From assembly GCF_050624435.1 (NCBI RefSeq), contig NC_134546.1:39511501-39575500 (forward strand): a stretch of 64,000 nucleotides of DNA, in the 5' to 3' direction. The notes below the pieces were generated by a model that saw only the letters and a program-made list of their open reading frames with translations, did no database searches and was not told where the DNA came from. How positions within the stretch are numbered: position 1 is the first letter of the stretch; each line of letters opens with the position of its first letter. Source of the stretch: Tenrec ecaudatus (lineage: Eukaryota > Chordata > Mammalia > Afrosoricida > Tenrecidae). Both the position numbers and the translations under genes were made by a program. Shown here one piece after another: positions 25,610 to 37,456 of this stretch.

Positions 25610-25623
25610 GTTTCCATGGTAAC
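25610..25623. promoter_or_regulatory. RFX X-box motif
   Basis: GTTTCCATGGTAAC matches the full 14-bp RFX consensus GTYNCCATRGNAAC at every position. It lies in the last TTC7A intron. Binding is inferred from the motif only. Confidence 0.5.
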
Positions 25624-27486
25624 TGCAGAGCTGTCCAGAGTGGCTCCCTGCAGATAAATTCTGAAATGGTCTCTTTTCTCTTCTGGGTGGTGGTGGGGCT
25701 TGCTCATTTGATGACACTAGAGCCCGTCAGCCAGACCTGCCTGCTTTGAACGCCAGCAGAGGGGCCATTGGTTCCACGTCCCGTCTCCACGTGCTCTATT
25801 CTGACAAGCAACCCACACAGGCGCATAGCGACAGGCAGATCTCAGCTCTGGGAAGAGCTCAAAACTCTCTTCTCCCTGACTCTCCGGGGCTGGGGCAAGT
25901 GTGCCCTGAGCTAGGAGGCTTCCCCAAACCAGCCTCAGCTCGGGACAGGTGGTCTCCAATCCCTACTCTGGCCTGTCTACACGCGTGCCCCTGGCACAGG
26001 CTCCTCCCTCCGTAAAAAGAGCAGTCATCTTCATGCCTAGGCCATAGTGCCATTCTAATCATGAGGGGCTGCAGGTGGACGTGCTTCCAACCCTCTGCCC
26101 TGCAGTGCCAGCGAAGGCATAGCATAGCATAGCATACACACCCCCGTGCTCCAGCCCCTTACTGTGACAGACATTGCTAATCGACTGCAGCACTCGGGGT
26201 CCTTCATGCACAGAATCCTGCATGTGACACACTACCCGTGTACAGCATTGTCTTGGTGTCTAGGTAAGGTGCGCACCGTGAGAATAGTCTAGAGAGAACA
26301 AGAGGCACTTGGATTGGGGCAGCGTGTGTGAAGTCTGGGGCTTGGTGAGGCTTGGAGAATTGCCCACACTGAAGCAAATTGGTTCCAGACAGGGATACCA
26401 CCATGGTTTTATGAGGACCCTGCTCTGAGGGGTCTGAAGATGAAGAGCCATCTCTCAGCTCCCCGGAGAGTGTAACCACCCCCAGGTCTGGGTCAGGGAG
26501 CCCCCTGAGGTATGGGGAATCCCCACCCCAGGGTCCGGAAAGAGGAGGATGAGGATGTTCTCAATGTCCTGTGTGGAGGCTCAGCCTCCCTGGGCTGTGT
26601 GCATGAGAAAGCAGGCTAGAGACAAGCTAGAGAAAGCTCCCAGGGCCTGGAAGACTTTGAAGAGGCCCAGGGTTGAGACATTTCTGCGAATAGGGAGTCT
26701 GGCTCAGGACCAGGTTTCCTGCCGCCTTCTAGGGTGGCCTGGTGGCCCCGGGGCTCTGGCTCCCACTCTGGGGTCACAGATCTGCCGGAAGGAATCACCC
26801 TGAGAGTACTGTCCCAGGGGCGCGCCTCGCCCTCCACAACACGGACCCCAGGGTCTCACAGGCCGCGGCCCTGCCTGGCTCCTGGAGGGCCCCGGTTTGG
26901 AGCTGAAGGAGACTCCCAAGTGTGAAGGAAGAAGACATGCTTCCTGCAGCTAGAAATTCCAACTCAAGTGGCAGGAGCGGGTCTGCCAGGCCCTGCAGGC
27001 GCCATCTCGGCCTCCCTCCAGGTAACTGGAAGCCCCACTCAGCCAGGCATTCAGATAGGCATTGACTGGCAGAAATAATCATTCAGAAGGAAAAGGCTAC
27101 CGCCTCCCCTCCCTGCCCCAGAGCAGCAGCGTGAGAAGGGAAAGAGAGCCCTTTCCCAAGCCCCCAAAGGCAGAGGACCCCAGGAACTCTCAGGGAAGGG
27201 ACCCCAGCCAGCCTGTGCCCCCTCTGCACCTGTCACTGCCAGCCACCACCCCACTGTAGCCCTTCCCAGAGAGGTGGCCTGTGATGCCTTTGGGGCTCCA
27301 GGGAAGACGGAGGAGCCAGAGAGAGAGCGATGGGGGCCGAGTCAGAAGAGGAGGGTCCCTTGCAGCCCACTGGTTCTGTGCTGGGGGTGGGGAGGCATCC
27401 CCTCAGGGGGAAGGGCGCAGGACAGGGACCTCAGAGCTGCCTTTGGCATTGTCTCTGAGTTCTTAGAACCCGGTATCTGAGCTGGA

Positions 27487-27690
27487 GGAGCCCTGGTGGT
27501 GTCATGGTTACAACGTTGGCTGGGATTGCAAGGTCTGTGGTTTGAAACCAGCCACTCTGAGAGAGGAGGACAGGGCTTTCTACTCCCATAGAAAGTTTTA
27601 AACCGTCTTCGGAAACTCACCGGGGCAGTTCTGCCTTGTCCTAGCAGGTCGCTGTGGGTCCGTGCCAATTCAATGGCAGTGAGTTTGGGC
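27487..27690 (+). mobile_element. AfroSINE, near full length
   Basis: Runs from gagccctggtggtgtcatgg to tcaatggcagtgagtttggg, one of the most complete copies here. Confidence 0.88.
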
Positions 27691-27694
27691 TCCG

Positions 27695-27860
27695 AGTGGC
27701 ACCCTGGCTGCCAACCAGACAGCCAATGGCCAAAGCCCACCAGCTACTTCTTGGGAGAAAGAGGTGTCGGTCACTTCTGTAATGGCCTTGGAAACCCCAT
27801 GGGGCAGGCTACCTGGCCTCGTAGTGTTGCTCTGAGTCAGAAGGGTTGGGGACGGGGATT
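27695..27860 (+). mobile_element. AfroSINE, second in tandem
   Basis: Diverged sense copy (ttcttgggagaaagaggtgt, ggaaaccccatggggcaggc) directly following the previous one. Confidence 0.72.
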
Positions 27861-28493
27861 GGCCCTGGGGATCAGAGCTGGAGAGCCGTGCAGAGGTTTG
27901 AATACAGAGGATTTGAGTCCACCTCCCCTGGCTCTCTAACCTGGGCCACACTCTGCGCCCCCTCAGAGCCTCTGCCCTCTCCTGAAGCCCGGACCACGGG
28001 GCCTACATGTGGGCCTGGCTTTCCACTGCGGTCAGGCCATCCTGTGAGGGGCGGCCCACTGTCCCAGGCCGTGTGGAGGCATACCTGACTGGGAGAGGTG
28101 AGGACAAGCCCTGTGTGCCACTGTGCACAGCCTGGCTGGGGTGAGGGCCGTCCAGGGCGCAGGAGGGATGGAGTGCAGAGGGTGCGCGGCATGCCCTGGA
28201 CTAAGGGAGACTTAGTCATAGGAGAACGGGAGTAGGTGGCTGAAGGAGGTTTCAGGTCCTGGAATTTTTGGTGTGGCCTCCCTGAGTGCTGCGAAGGCCC
28301 AGCCCTCTGTGGACCTGCTGCCCAGGCTTCTGGAGGGTCCCTGATGCGGACAAGGGCAGCCCCACAGACCTGCAGAGCCTCTGCTCCCTGGGCCCAGGGT
28401 TGTGTGGATGAATATGTGGGTTGTGTGGATGTGTGCTTGGTGTGAGTTGGTGTGTGTGCAGGGCCAGGGGGACCACAAAAGAATACAATAGCA

Positions 28494-28641
28494 CAGCGGC
28501 TTTTAACCTGTGGTCTCGACCCCTTTGGGGGTTGAACGACCCTTTCACAGGGGTCACCCGATTCATCACAGTAGCAAAATTGCAGTGATGAAGTAGCAAC
28601 GAATTAAAGGGTTGTGACATTAGGAAGGTTGAGAACCCCGG
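28494..28641. mobile_element. Degenerate SPIN element
   Basis: In the opposite orientation to the 22.3-kb copy. The left end CAGCGGCTTTTAACC is mutated; the right end gttgagaaccccg is truncated. The interior gaccctttcacaggggtc and gatgaagtagcaacga are diagnostic. Confidence 0.82.
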
Positions 28642-31134
28642 TCCTAGCAGCACCGGCCTCCCTGTTGTACCGGTGGTGATGGGCACACACTCCGAGCCTT
28701 GGCCCTTTGGGAAGTCTGTCCCCTGGCTCTGGTCAGGGCAACTAGGAGCCCTCTGGACCCCGAAGTCCACCACCTCCTCTCTGCTGAGTGGAGACCAGGT
28801 GTCCAGTCTGCCCGTCGTTTCCGCTCAGAAATCAGATCACTTTCCCCTACCTCAGTGGGGGCAGCACTGTTGACCTGGCAGCCCCAGAATCAGTTTTGTC
28901 CCCCCATGGTGCTCTGGCTCACCACTCACAGCCCCTTCGCCCCCAGACCCGGGCAGCTGGTGGCGCTGAGGATGGAATCCTCCCCGTCCTGGGCAGGTGG
29001 GACTGTGTGCTGCAGGACCTCTTCCTCTGAGAGCTGCAGGCCCTCTGGGTGGGCATGTCAGTGGGCCTCAAGTGGAGTCTCGGGGAGTGTGCATCTGGAG
29101 CCAGGTGTGGAGCTGGCCAGTGGCCCTGGGGCTGCCCTGCCTCAGCATTTTTGTGGTGGGATAGGGGCCACCCTGGTGTGGAGTGGCATCTGCTTCCCAC
29201 TCTAGCTGAACAGGTTGCGGCCGACACCTGGCCCAGAGGGTCTGCTGCCAGCCGAACCTGGCTGACCATCCAGGCTGCAGAGGCCTGGGTGGCCTCCCTG
29301 ACAGGGTGTGCTGGTACCCTGCTGGGAGAAGGGAGGGGCTTCTTCCGGCAGAGCAGCCTCTACCCTGCTATCCCCATGCAAGCCCCCCACCCACCAGAGA
29401 CCAAGAGGCTCCAGCAGCTTCCAACTGATTCCCCAATTCCCAGCTGGAAAGGCTGTTACAGAATCCCAGGAATGTGCCTTGAGCTGAGAGAGAAAATTCC
29501 CAAAATAACTTGTATAAATACTGGAGGGACAGGAGGGGGAGGAGTCCCCAGCCTGCACTGAGGCTGTTTCCCAGGACACAGCCACACTAGCTGGCTCACT
29601 CCCCTCTGGGGGACGCATACCAAGGGAGGATGTTCGGGGCAGGAAGGCAGGACCCTTTCCCCATGGGTCCCCCTCCCAGGCTGTAACCCTCATCCTCACC
29701 CTGACAGAGCTGTCCCCCCAAAGTGTCCCACCGATGGCAGCAAGTTCCGGTGAGCCAGAAGCAAACCTGGCTGTGTCAGGATCCTCCCGCTGAGCCTCCT
29801 GGGCTTCTGTCTTGAGTGCAGAAGCAATAAGGCAGGCAGGCGTGGCAGGGGGGGTGCTGTCCTCAGGGAGGGCCACCTGGGGGCGGGCCAGGAGAGATGT
29901 GGACAGGTGTGCCCTCCTCCCTGAGACCCAGGAAGGGTCAGGAGAGGGCATAGGTGGTGGTGGAGGTGGTGGCAATTTCTAGGGACTTCCCCCAGAGTTC
30001 TGCCCTGAGAGACAGAGACACAGGAGCTTAATCTCTAAACCCATCTTTCAGGCTCTTTCTCATCCCGGTGGGTGGGCTGTACAGGTGGGGAGGGGGCACA
30101 AGGGAAGGCGGGTGCAAGCTGAGAGGCGCCCATTGTGTCTAAGAGCCTGTCTCAGGGTGGCGAGGAGGTGGCAGGGATTTTGGGGTGGGTGGGAGTCCTG
30201 GGGTCTGCGGGCGGGGGTGCAGGACAGGTGAGTTGACATCCTGAGGGGCCAGGTCAGTTGTCAGGCAGCAAACAGGAAGGCGGCTGGTGTCAGGAGCAGG
30301 TGGCAGCAGATCCTGTTACCAGCCAGCGGCCCCAGCCTGACCCCGCCCGCCTGGTGTCTCCTTTCATATGCTAAGGTCATCGAGGGGAGGTGGGCGGGGT
30401 GAGGGCTTGGCAGCCACCCCAATCTACAGCCTTCCTCCACAAGAGCCTGGCCCTCCCCCAGCACCCCACAACCCCATGGGGCCCTCTGCCACGACCACGC
30501 CCTGTTCTGCCTGCCCACCACGTACCCTGGGGCATGTTAAAATTCACCCCTCAGAGTCCCCACCACAGCTATGGCAGGGAGCACTGGTCTTGTCCCTGTT
30601 TGACAGATGAGGGGACCCTGTCTGAGCACTGGGGAGGAGGGGCAGGGCTGGGCACCCCCCACTGGTTCCTTAGGCCCCAAGGGTAGGCCTCCTGGGGTTC
30701 TCAAGCTGTGTTGAGCATTGGGGCCCCTGTCTAAAACAGACCAGGGCACGCGTGCTGGCCAGGATCTTGGCCCCTCCGTCCCTGTCCTCCGCCACTCCCT
30801 CGTGGGCAGCTCCCACAAGTCTCAGACCTTCCATTTTCGGTGCTCGAGTTTGGTGTCTGGCAGCCTGTGGTCGTGCCCCTCCTCCCTGGGGGCCCTGCTG
30901 GCCAGACTGGACACCCTGAGTCAGCACTGTGCCCATCAGGCCTGAGTGGGGCTCCCCCGGCCCCCCTCTCCTGCATGACCCTTGGCTGCCGGGCCCCAAC
31001 CTCGGGGGCGGGTGTGTGTGTGTGGGGGGGTAGCTTTTCCTCAGATGCCCCAAGCACAGCCTTCACTCTTCCAGAATTGCCGTGTTCTGACTCGGGGAGG
31101 ACTTAGGACACCAGGCATATGCATCTCCCCAGTG

Positions 31135-31148
31135 GTCTCCATGGCAAC
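31135..31148. promoter_or_regulatory. RFX X-box motif (second copy)
   Basis: GTCTCCATGGCAAC is again a perfect match to GTYNCCATRGNAAC. An ATATGCAT octamer-like string lies about 15 bp upstream. It is about 1 kb before the last TTC7A exon. Function is unproven. Confidence 0.5.
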
Positions 31149-32097
31149 TGAGGCCTGACTCTGGGGAGCGTGGCGAGGAAAATGTTCCAGCTAAAAATGT
31201 ACGTGGCCATCAGTGGGCGGCACCAGAGATGGGGGTTCCAGGCACAGAAGCGGCAGCTCCCACCCCCACCCTGTCCCTGCCTGCCCGCTCAAGAAGCCCA
31301 TGCTGGAACGGCTGTAAACCAGCGGCCCCCGTGCTGCCCTTGGGGCTGGGACACATCAGCCGGCTGTGCCAAGCAGCCCTCCGGGACCCTGAGGCAAGCC
31401 GGCTACCCCCTTCCCAGTGTGAGTGGGCGAGGACGCAGAGGGGCCAGGTACCCCTTTGGCTCCCAGCCCTGTTTTTGTGATCTTTCCTATTACTCTCTCA
31501 CCACCCCCCCTGCCACTCACGCCCTCTGGCAACCAGGACGTTTGAGCCAAAGAGCAGGGTCAGACTTCCCAGCATGCTCCTGGCTCTTCTGCCTCTGTGA
31601 ACCTGGCCCTGGAAAGGCAGGCTCCCTGCTTTGCAGGAGACCAGATGGGTAGGAACCTGTTCAAAGCCCTGCCCAGAGCCTCCTCGCCTTCCCTGCCATC
31701 TAAGTCCTCCCAGCACCCTGGTCCCTGGGCGAGGAGAGTTAGCTGTGTCATCAGCTCGGTACAGGCACTGCTGTCCCCCACCACCCTGTCTCAGAACAGG
31801 GGTGAGCTGAAGGTCTGCTCCCTGATGCAGGCCTGGAGGGCTGGGGAACAGAAAGAAGTCTCACCCCGACTTCTTGTCATTCAGACTTTGCCACAACCCT
31901 GGGGTGGGCACCCCTGGCTCACCGCCCACAGCCCAGGAAATGGGTCCCTGCCACTGGAAATGGGAGACTGCAGGGTGGCCCAGGAGGAGCCTGGCTAAGG
32001 CCCGGCCAGGGGATGGTACCCTAGCCAGAGGCCCAGGGAGATTTATGGCATGCCCCAGCTGCCCTGGTCCCCCCAACCCGTGCGATGTCCTCAGTAA

Positions 32098-32343
<246 letters not shown>

Positions 32344-33576
32344 TGGCCGCTGCGCTGCCCCGGGTGCTCGGAAATACAGCTCTAGTGCAGACCCCGGCCG
32401 CCCGCAGCCCCCTCCTGGTCTCCCGCCTCCCCTCTTGCAAATCCGTTGCTCCTCAGAACCCGGCCATCCCGTGGTACCCTGCCTGGGTGGGGACGTGACC
32501 AGGAGGCCACATCTCTCTAGGGTGAGGGGGTGGGGGTTCCCCTTCCAGGGTGTGAGCATCACCTGCACAGACACCAGGGGTCAGTGGAGTTGGGGTACCC
32601 CGCTCCGGGAACCTGGGTTCCCCCACAACTCTCATCTCAAAGCCCAGCTCTGCCCCCAACACCAAAGATGAGTCGGGAGCTTTCCCACACATCTCCTTCC
32701 TCCGAGGTGCTTGGGCTACACCTGGCTTGAAGCCAAAGGTGACTTTGTGGAGGAGCTGGGGAGACAGGCGGACTCGGGCCAGTCGGGCCCCTCTCAGGCT
32801 TTCTGTCCCCAGCAGCAGGGTGTGTAATAACTCTTAGGTCTTGCACCAGGCAAATACAGCCGAGAGAAGGTGTGGTCACAGGTTATGGGCTGGCTGATCT
32901 GGGGTCCCCTTCAGCCTGAGTTGAGGTGAGGTCCAGCAATGACTTTCTTTGCCTGATGGCCCCCAATGTGTCTCTGCCACCAAGTGCCTTTGGGAGCTTG
33001 TGTCTGTCCAGGAGCACCAAGCACTGGCCCTAGGGTCCTTCCGTTTCCATTCCCACGCGCTCCCTGGAAACACCCAGCCCAAGCCGCCCCTCAGCCCTTA
33101 GACGGGTGGGCCCTTAGGGGGTGATGTCTGTGGAGGTGGGGTCCTGGGGGCTCTCCCAGCTACTGCCCATTTCCTACCTCGGGCATCATTGGGTGGCCTG
33201 GGTTCCACCGTGGCTGTTGGGAGTTTCTTTCTGGGGACCCCTTTCTGCTGAGCCGAGGGGGGCTGTGAGTGAGTGCTGGCGAGTGCTGAATGAAGGCCGC
33301 AGAGCACCCCCCCCCCCCAAGCCTATCAGAACACGCTTTTGTGAGCTGCATGATGGACTTTCGTGTCAAAGCTCAGTGGGTACCACCTCATCTCAGGCTG
33401 GGCTCAGCTGCCTGGCATTGCCCTCGCCCTGTCTGTTTCTCAGAGGGAAGGGATATGAGACAGGCCCCCAGCCTGCACTGTACACCCTGGTACTCCCCAA
33501 CAGAGCCAAGGCGCCGCTCAGATGCTGGGAAACCACCACCCTCTGCATTGAAGGCCCTGTGTATGTGTGTACAGTG

Positions 33577-33584
33577 TGTAAATA
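33577..33584 (+). promoter_or_regulatory. Pumilio response element in the TTC7A 3' UTR
   Basis: TGTAAATA fits the UGUANAUA consensus for PUM1/PUM2. It sits about 200 nt before the polyadenylation signal in an AU-rich block, a permissive context. Regulation is inferred. Confidence 0.45.
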
Positions 33585-33784
33585 TATATATGTGATAGAG
33601 ATCTATTTTTATGTTGGAACCCTGTTAGGGGCATGGTAAACAAGAGCACGCGTGCTGCTGGTGTGTCCAGACATGCTGGCCCTCAGCAGGTGCCGTGAAG
33701 AAACCACCATGTGCCTCTGCTGCCAGCATCCCCGCGCCGGCACCACACAAGGCCGGCCAGGGGGCTGACTGTCTTTGTAGGTTG

Positions 33785-33790
33785 AATAAA
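33785..33790 (+). terminator. TTC7A: TTC7A polyadenylation signal
   Basis: A canonical AATAAA about 1.44 kb after the stop codon, followed about 30 nt later by a GTGTGTGTG downstream element. I saw no earlier canonical hexamer in the 3' UTR. Confidence 0.85.
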
Positions 33791-34374
33791 GAGACCCCTG
33801 AAGGGGAGCCAAGTCCTGGCGTGTGTGTGCATTCAGCCTGGTCACGTTGGGGACAGGCCGTGAGCCAGGGCCCTGCAGGGAATGGGCACGGGAGGGAGAG
33901 GCCCTCTGAGGAGGCCGGGGGTAGGAGGCAAGCCTGCGCATGGGGCTGAGTGGGGGCTGAAGGTTGAAGGGTCTCAGCAGGGACAGCTGGAGCTAATGGG
34001 CTTGAGCCCCCTTCTGCCCTGCAGACCTGAGAGGAGGGGCCAGGTGTTGACATCTGACCCGGGCTGCGGGGAAGCACCGGACAGGGATACATAGCCAGGA
34101 CTTGGGTCACATCCAGAGAGCCCCTCCGCTGAGACCATACCAGTCCACTCCTGATGCCAGGGCCTGCCTTTCCAGCGTATGAGGCGCCACGTGTAAGTCA
34201 CGGACACACGGTCTTGGTTACCTAGTGCCACTCTACCGCCACAGCAAGCTTGTTTGCCCAGGTGGAAAGCTTCCTGCCCTCTGCTCCAGGGTGGTCTTCA
34301 CACCACCGCGGTGCCCCTCCCTCGTGTCTGCTGGCTGAATCATCAGGTGCCCAAAGAGGTTGACTTAGACACCA

Positions 34375-34440
34375 AATTCCCGTCAACAATTACAGTCTCA
34401 GAAACCCACGGGGTCATTATGAGTCAGCCTCGAGGGAGAC
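34375..34440 (+). mobile_element. AfroSINE fragment
   Basis: Only the middle and tail remain: ttacagtctcagaaacccac and ggtcattatgagtcagcctc. Confidence 0.75.
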
Positions 34441-35493
34441 TGGTGGAGGGGTTCACAGCATCAGAAAGTTGGTGTATACCAACTTACACTCCTTACACTC
34501 TGGTGTCCCCATCCCCCCTCACCCCCAGAGGATATGGTCACCCAACTTTGGAGGCGTGTCACCCGACTTTGGAGGCGCCCCCCCCCTTCAGGTAACACAC
34601 ATTCACTGATGTTAGTAACTTCACAATTATCTTTACATTATGTGTCCTACACAGTCACTGCCCTAGTTCCTGGCCACCTCGCCTGGGCAGGAATGCTTCT
34701 GGTCTTAGGGGCAAGCCTCAGGGTACAGCATCTGCCAACCTGGGAGATGGTCTAGGATGCTCGTCCAGGGAAGAGAGTGGGGGAGCCTTGCTCAGAGGAA
34801 GGAGCCGGGAGTCGTCCTGACCCTGGCAGGTTCGCCCAGTTGACCAACAGTGAACAGAAAGATGTTTCCTCCCCCTCCCCACCAAATCAGCAGGGTTTGC
34901 CCTCACAAGCTCAGTGGAGAAAGAGGAAACACCGGTTGTCTACATGCCCAGTGCCCCACCACCAAGGGTTAGGGTATGGGGCCAGGACCTGGAGATGCCC
35001 TAGTCCCCATGGACCTCCGCCCACCCACACACACCACCACCACACAGCCCCGCCTGTGGACTCGGCCTCCACACCGGATTATCTGCAGGCACAAGTAGGA
35101 ATGAAATCCCAGCGGCCACCACACAGGTGGCTCTCTGGTACCAAAGTGCTCCTTGTAGTGTGCTCCTGGACCCCCCGACTGCTGCCACTGGGCAGATATT
35201 TCCTGGCCTTGCAAAGCCTCGGGCTACACACCCTCTGATTACCACTGTGTCTCACTTGTGCATGGGTGGCCTGTGGGACCACCACCACCTACTGGCCCAA
35301 AGGATCCTGCCAGACCAAGGGTCTCCTGAGGCTCCCCCTCCCAAAATTCCCCCCATGGCAAAGAACAGAGACCCGCCGAAGGAGGGGGTCTCCAGGGCCC
35401 CCCCCCCAGCAGGAGGACAGCACACAGGCTTGGTTCTGGAGCTGCCGCCTGGTCACTGCATTGCCCGCAGTGACCGAAGTGTGAAGGCCCAGC

Positions 35494-35600
35494 TCAGCCA
35501 CTGCCTGCTGTGTGGTCTTGAGCAAACCACTCAACCCCCCTGCCTCTTTCCTTGTCTATAAAATTAAAATACTGCTTGGGCTGTGGGAAGGCCAGTGAGA
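35494..35600 (-). mobile_element. MIR-like ancient SINE
   Basis: ctgtgtggtcttgagcaaac, cactcaacccccctgcctct and tctataaaattaaaatactg match the MIR core in order. Orientation is uncertain. Confidence 0.6.
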
Positions 35601-35627
35601 AAAAGTCTAGAGCAGGACATCCAGAGC

Positions 35628-35725
35628 CTCAGTGCCATCGAGGCCATGCCGACCTATAGCCACCTCAGCGGACAGGGTTTCCGAGACACTAGCTCTGCAG
35701 GAGCAGAAAGGCTCATCTCCCAGAG
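35628..35725 (-). mobile_element. AfroSINE fragment
   Basis: Antisense tail, cagtgccatcgaggccatgc, then gggtttccgagacactagct. Confidence 0.72.
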
Positions 35726-36003
35726 CAGGACCTGGCCCATAGGAAGTGTCCAGTGTACGTAAGCAATTCTTTCCCCTGCTTGCACCCACCTCCCTCACTG
35801 CCGGCTGCCCATTGGGTGCCCTCAGGGCTCAGCACCCAGCTGGCCTGTCCAACCCCACTCCTGCTGAGTGACCACCTGAGGCAGCAGCTCTAGGAAGTCT
35901 GGGTCAGAGGGCTGCCTGGATCGACTTCCTTGGGGAGGTGCTGTCTGCTGCCTCAGCTGGGACCAGAAGGCTTGGGCTCCAGATACAAAGGAGGCCACTT
36001 GAT

Positions 36004-37162
36004 CCAGCCCCTCTGATACACCCAGCTCCGATCCACGGTTCCAGTCCCTCTGATACACCCAGCTCCGGTCCACGGTTCCAGCCCCTCTGATACACCCAGC
36101 TCAGGTCCACGGTTCCAGCCCCTCATACACCCAGCTCCGGTCCACGGTTCCAGCCCCTCTGATACACCCAGCTCAGGTCCACGGTTCCAGCCCCTCTGAT
36201 ACACCCAGCTCAGGTCCACGGTTCCAGCCCCTCATACACCCAGCTCCGATCCAAGGTTCCAGCCCCTCTGATACACCCAGCTCAGGTCCACGGTTCCAGC
36301 CCCTCATACACCCAGCTCCGATCCAAGGTTCCAGCCCCTCTGATACACCCAGCTCAGGTCCACGGTTCCAGCCCCTCTGATACACCCAGCCTTGGTTCAC
36401 GGTTCCAGCCCCTCTGATACACCCAGCTCCGGTCCACGGTTCCAGCCCCTCTGATACACCCAGCTCAGGTCCACGGTTCCAGCCCCTCATACACCCAGCT
36501 CAGGTCCACGGTTCCAGCCCCTCATACACCCAGCTCAGGTCCACGGTTCCAGCCCCTCATACACCCAGCTCAGGTCCACGGTTCCAGCCCCTCATACACC
36601 CAGTTCAGGTCCACGGTTCCAGCCCCTCATACACCCAGCTCAGGTCCACGGTTCCAGCCCCTCATACACCCAGTTCAGGTCCACGGTTCCAGCCCCTGAT
36701 ACACCCAGCTCAGGTCCACGGTTCCAGCCCCTCTGATACACCCAGCTCAGGTCCATGGTTCCAGCCCCTCATACATCTAGCTCAGGTCCACGATTCCAGC
36801 CCTCTGATAAACCCAGCCTTGGTCCACGGTTCCAGCCCCTCTGATACACCCAGCTCAGGTCCACGGTTCCAGCCCCTCATACACCCAGCTCAGGTCCACG
36901 GTTCCAGCCCCTCTGATACACCCAGCTCAGGTCCACGGTTCCAGCCCCTGATACACCCAGCTCCGATCCACAGTTCCAGCCCCTCTGATACACCCAGCCT
37001 TGGTCCACGGTTCCAGCCCCTCTGATACACCCAGCTCAGGTCCATGGTTCCAGCCCCTCATACATCTAGCTCAGGTCCACGATTCCAGCCCTCTGATAAA
37101 CCCAGCCTTGGTCCACGGTTCCAGCCCCCTCTGATGCACCCAGCTCCAGTCCATGTTTCCCT
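36004..37162. repeat. Minisatellite, 35/37-bp units
   Basis: About 30 head-to-tail units built on cacccagctcaggtccacgg and ttccagcccctc. They alternate between a 37-bp form (with ctctgatac) and a 35-bp form (ctcatac). A block of about 125 bp is duplicated (about 36708-36840 and 37008-37133). The unit length is not a multiple of 3, and both strands give open repeats of the same peptide in different frames, so coding is unlikely. Confidence 0.97.
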
Positions 37163-37316
37163 GGAGCAGACCTCATATCTCCATGGGCCTCCCTCCCCGT
37201 CCCCTTCCTCTCATAACACCTCCATGGTTGCTCCTATCCTGCCTGTGCTCTGAGCATAAAGGTGGACATGACAACACTCCCCCAGCACACGCTGTTATTC
37301 ATAACCAAAGCCAAGA

Positions 37317-37441
37317 AAACCAGACTCACTGCCACCGGGTCGATTCTCTCTCGGAGACCCACAGGGGCAGCTCCGCCCTGTCCTATAGGGTCGCTATGAG
37401 TATGCATAAGGGCCTCTTGGGGAGTGGGTTTTGTTCCCCTT
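37317..37441 (+). mobile_element. AfroSINE, inverted junction
   Basis: 37317-37350 is antisense (actcactgccaccgggtcga), followed without a gap by sense tail (cctgtcctatagggtcgcta). Confidence 0.73.
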
Positions 37442-37456
37442 ACAAGTGAAAAGACA

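Larger units (their letters stand above)
32344..33812 (+). other. TTC7A: TTC7A 3' UTR
   Basis: The sequence from the stop to the presumed cleavage site is free of recent SINE or LINE insertions, unlike its surroundings, which suggests purifying selection. It includes an AU-rich block near 33575-33615 with a Pumilio-type element and a C12 tract at 33307-33318. The exact cleavage site is inferred from the AATAAA at 33785 and a GT-rich stretch at 33820-33830. Confidence 0.8.

Noticed and set aside
29202-29975. 257-codon minus-strand frame in the TTC7A last intron
   Set aside because: Proline-rich start from a CACCACC tract and GC-driven absence of stops; no domain and no supporting splice signals.
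35953-36490. Repeat-peptide open frames (GWNRGPELGVSEGL type) in the 36-kb array
   Set aside because: The 35/37-bp unit shifts frame with each unit, and open frames occur on both strands. This is expected from a stop-free minisatellite, not a repeat protein.
36004-37162. CRISPR-like regular repeat
   Set aside because: Units are contiguous with no unique spacers and the context is mammalian.
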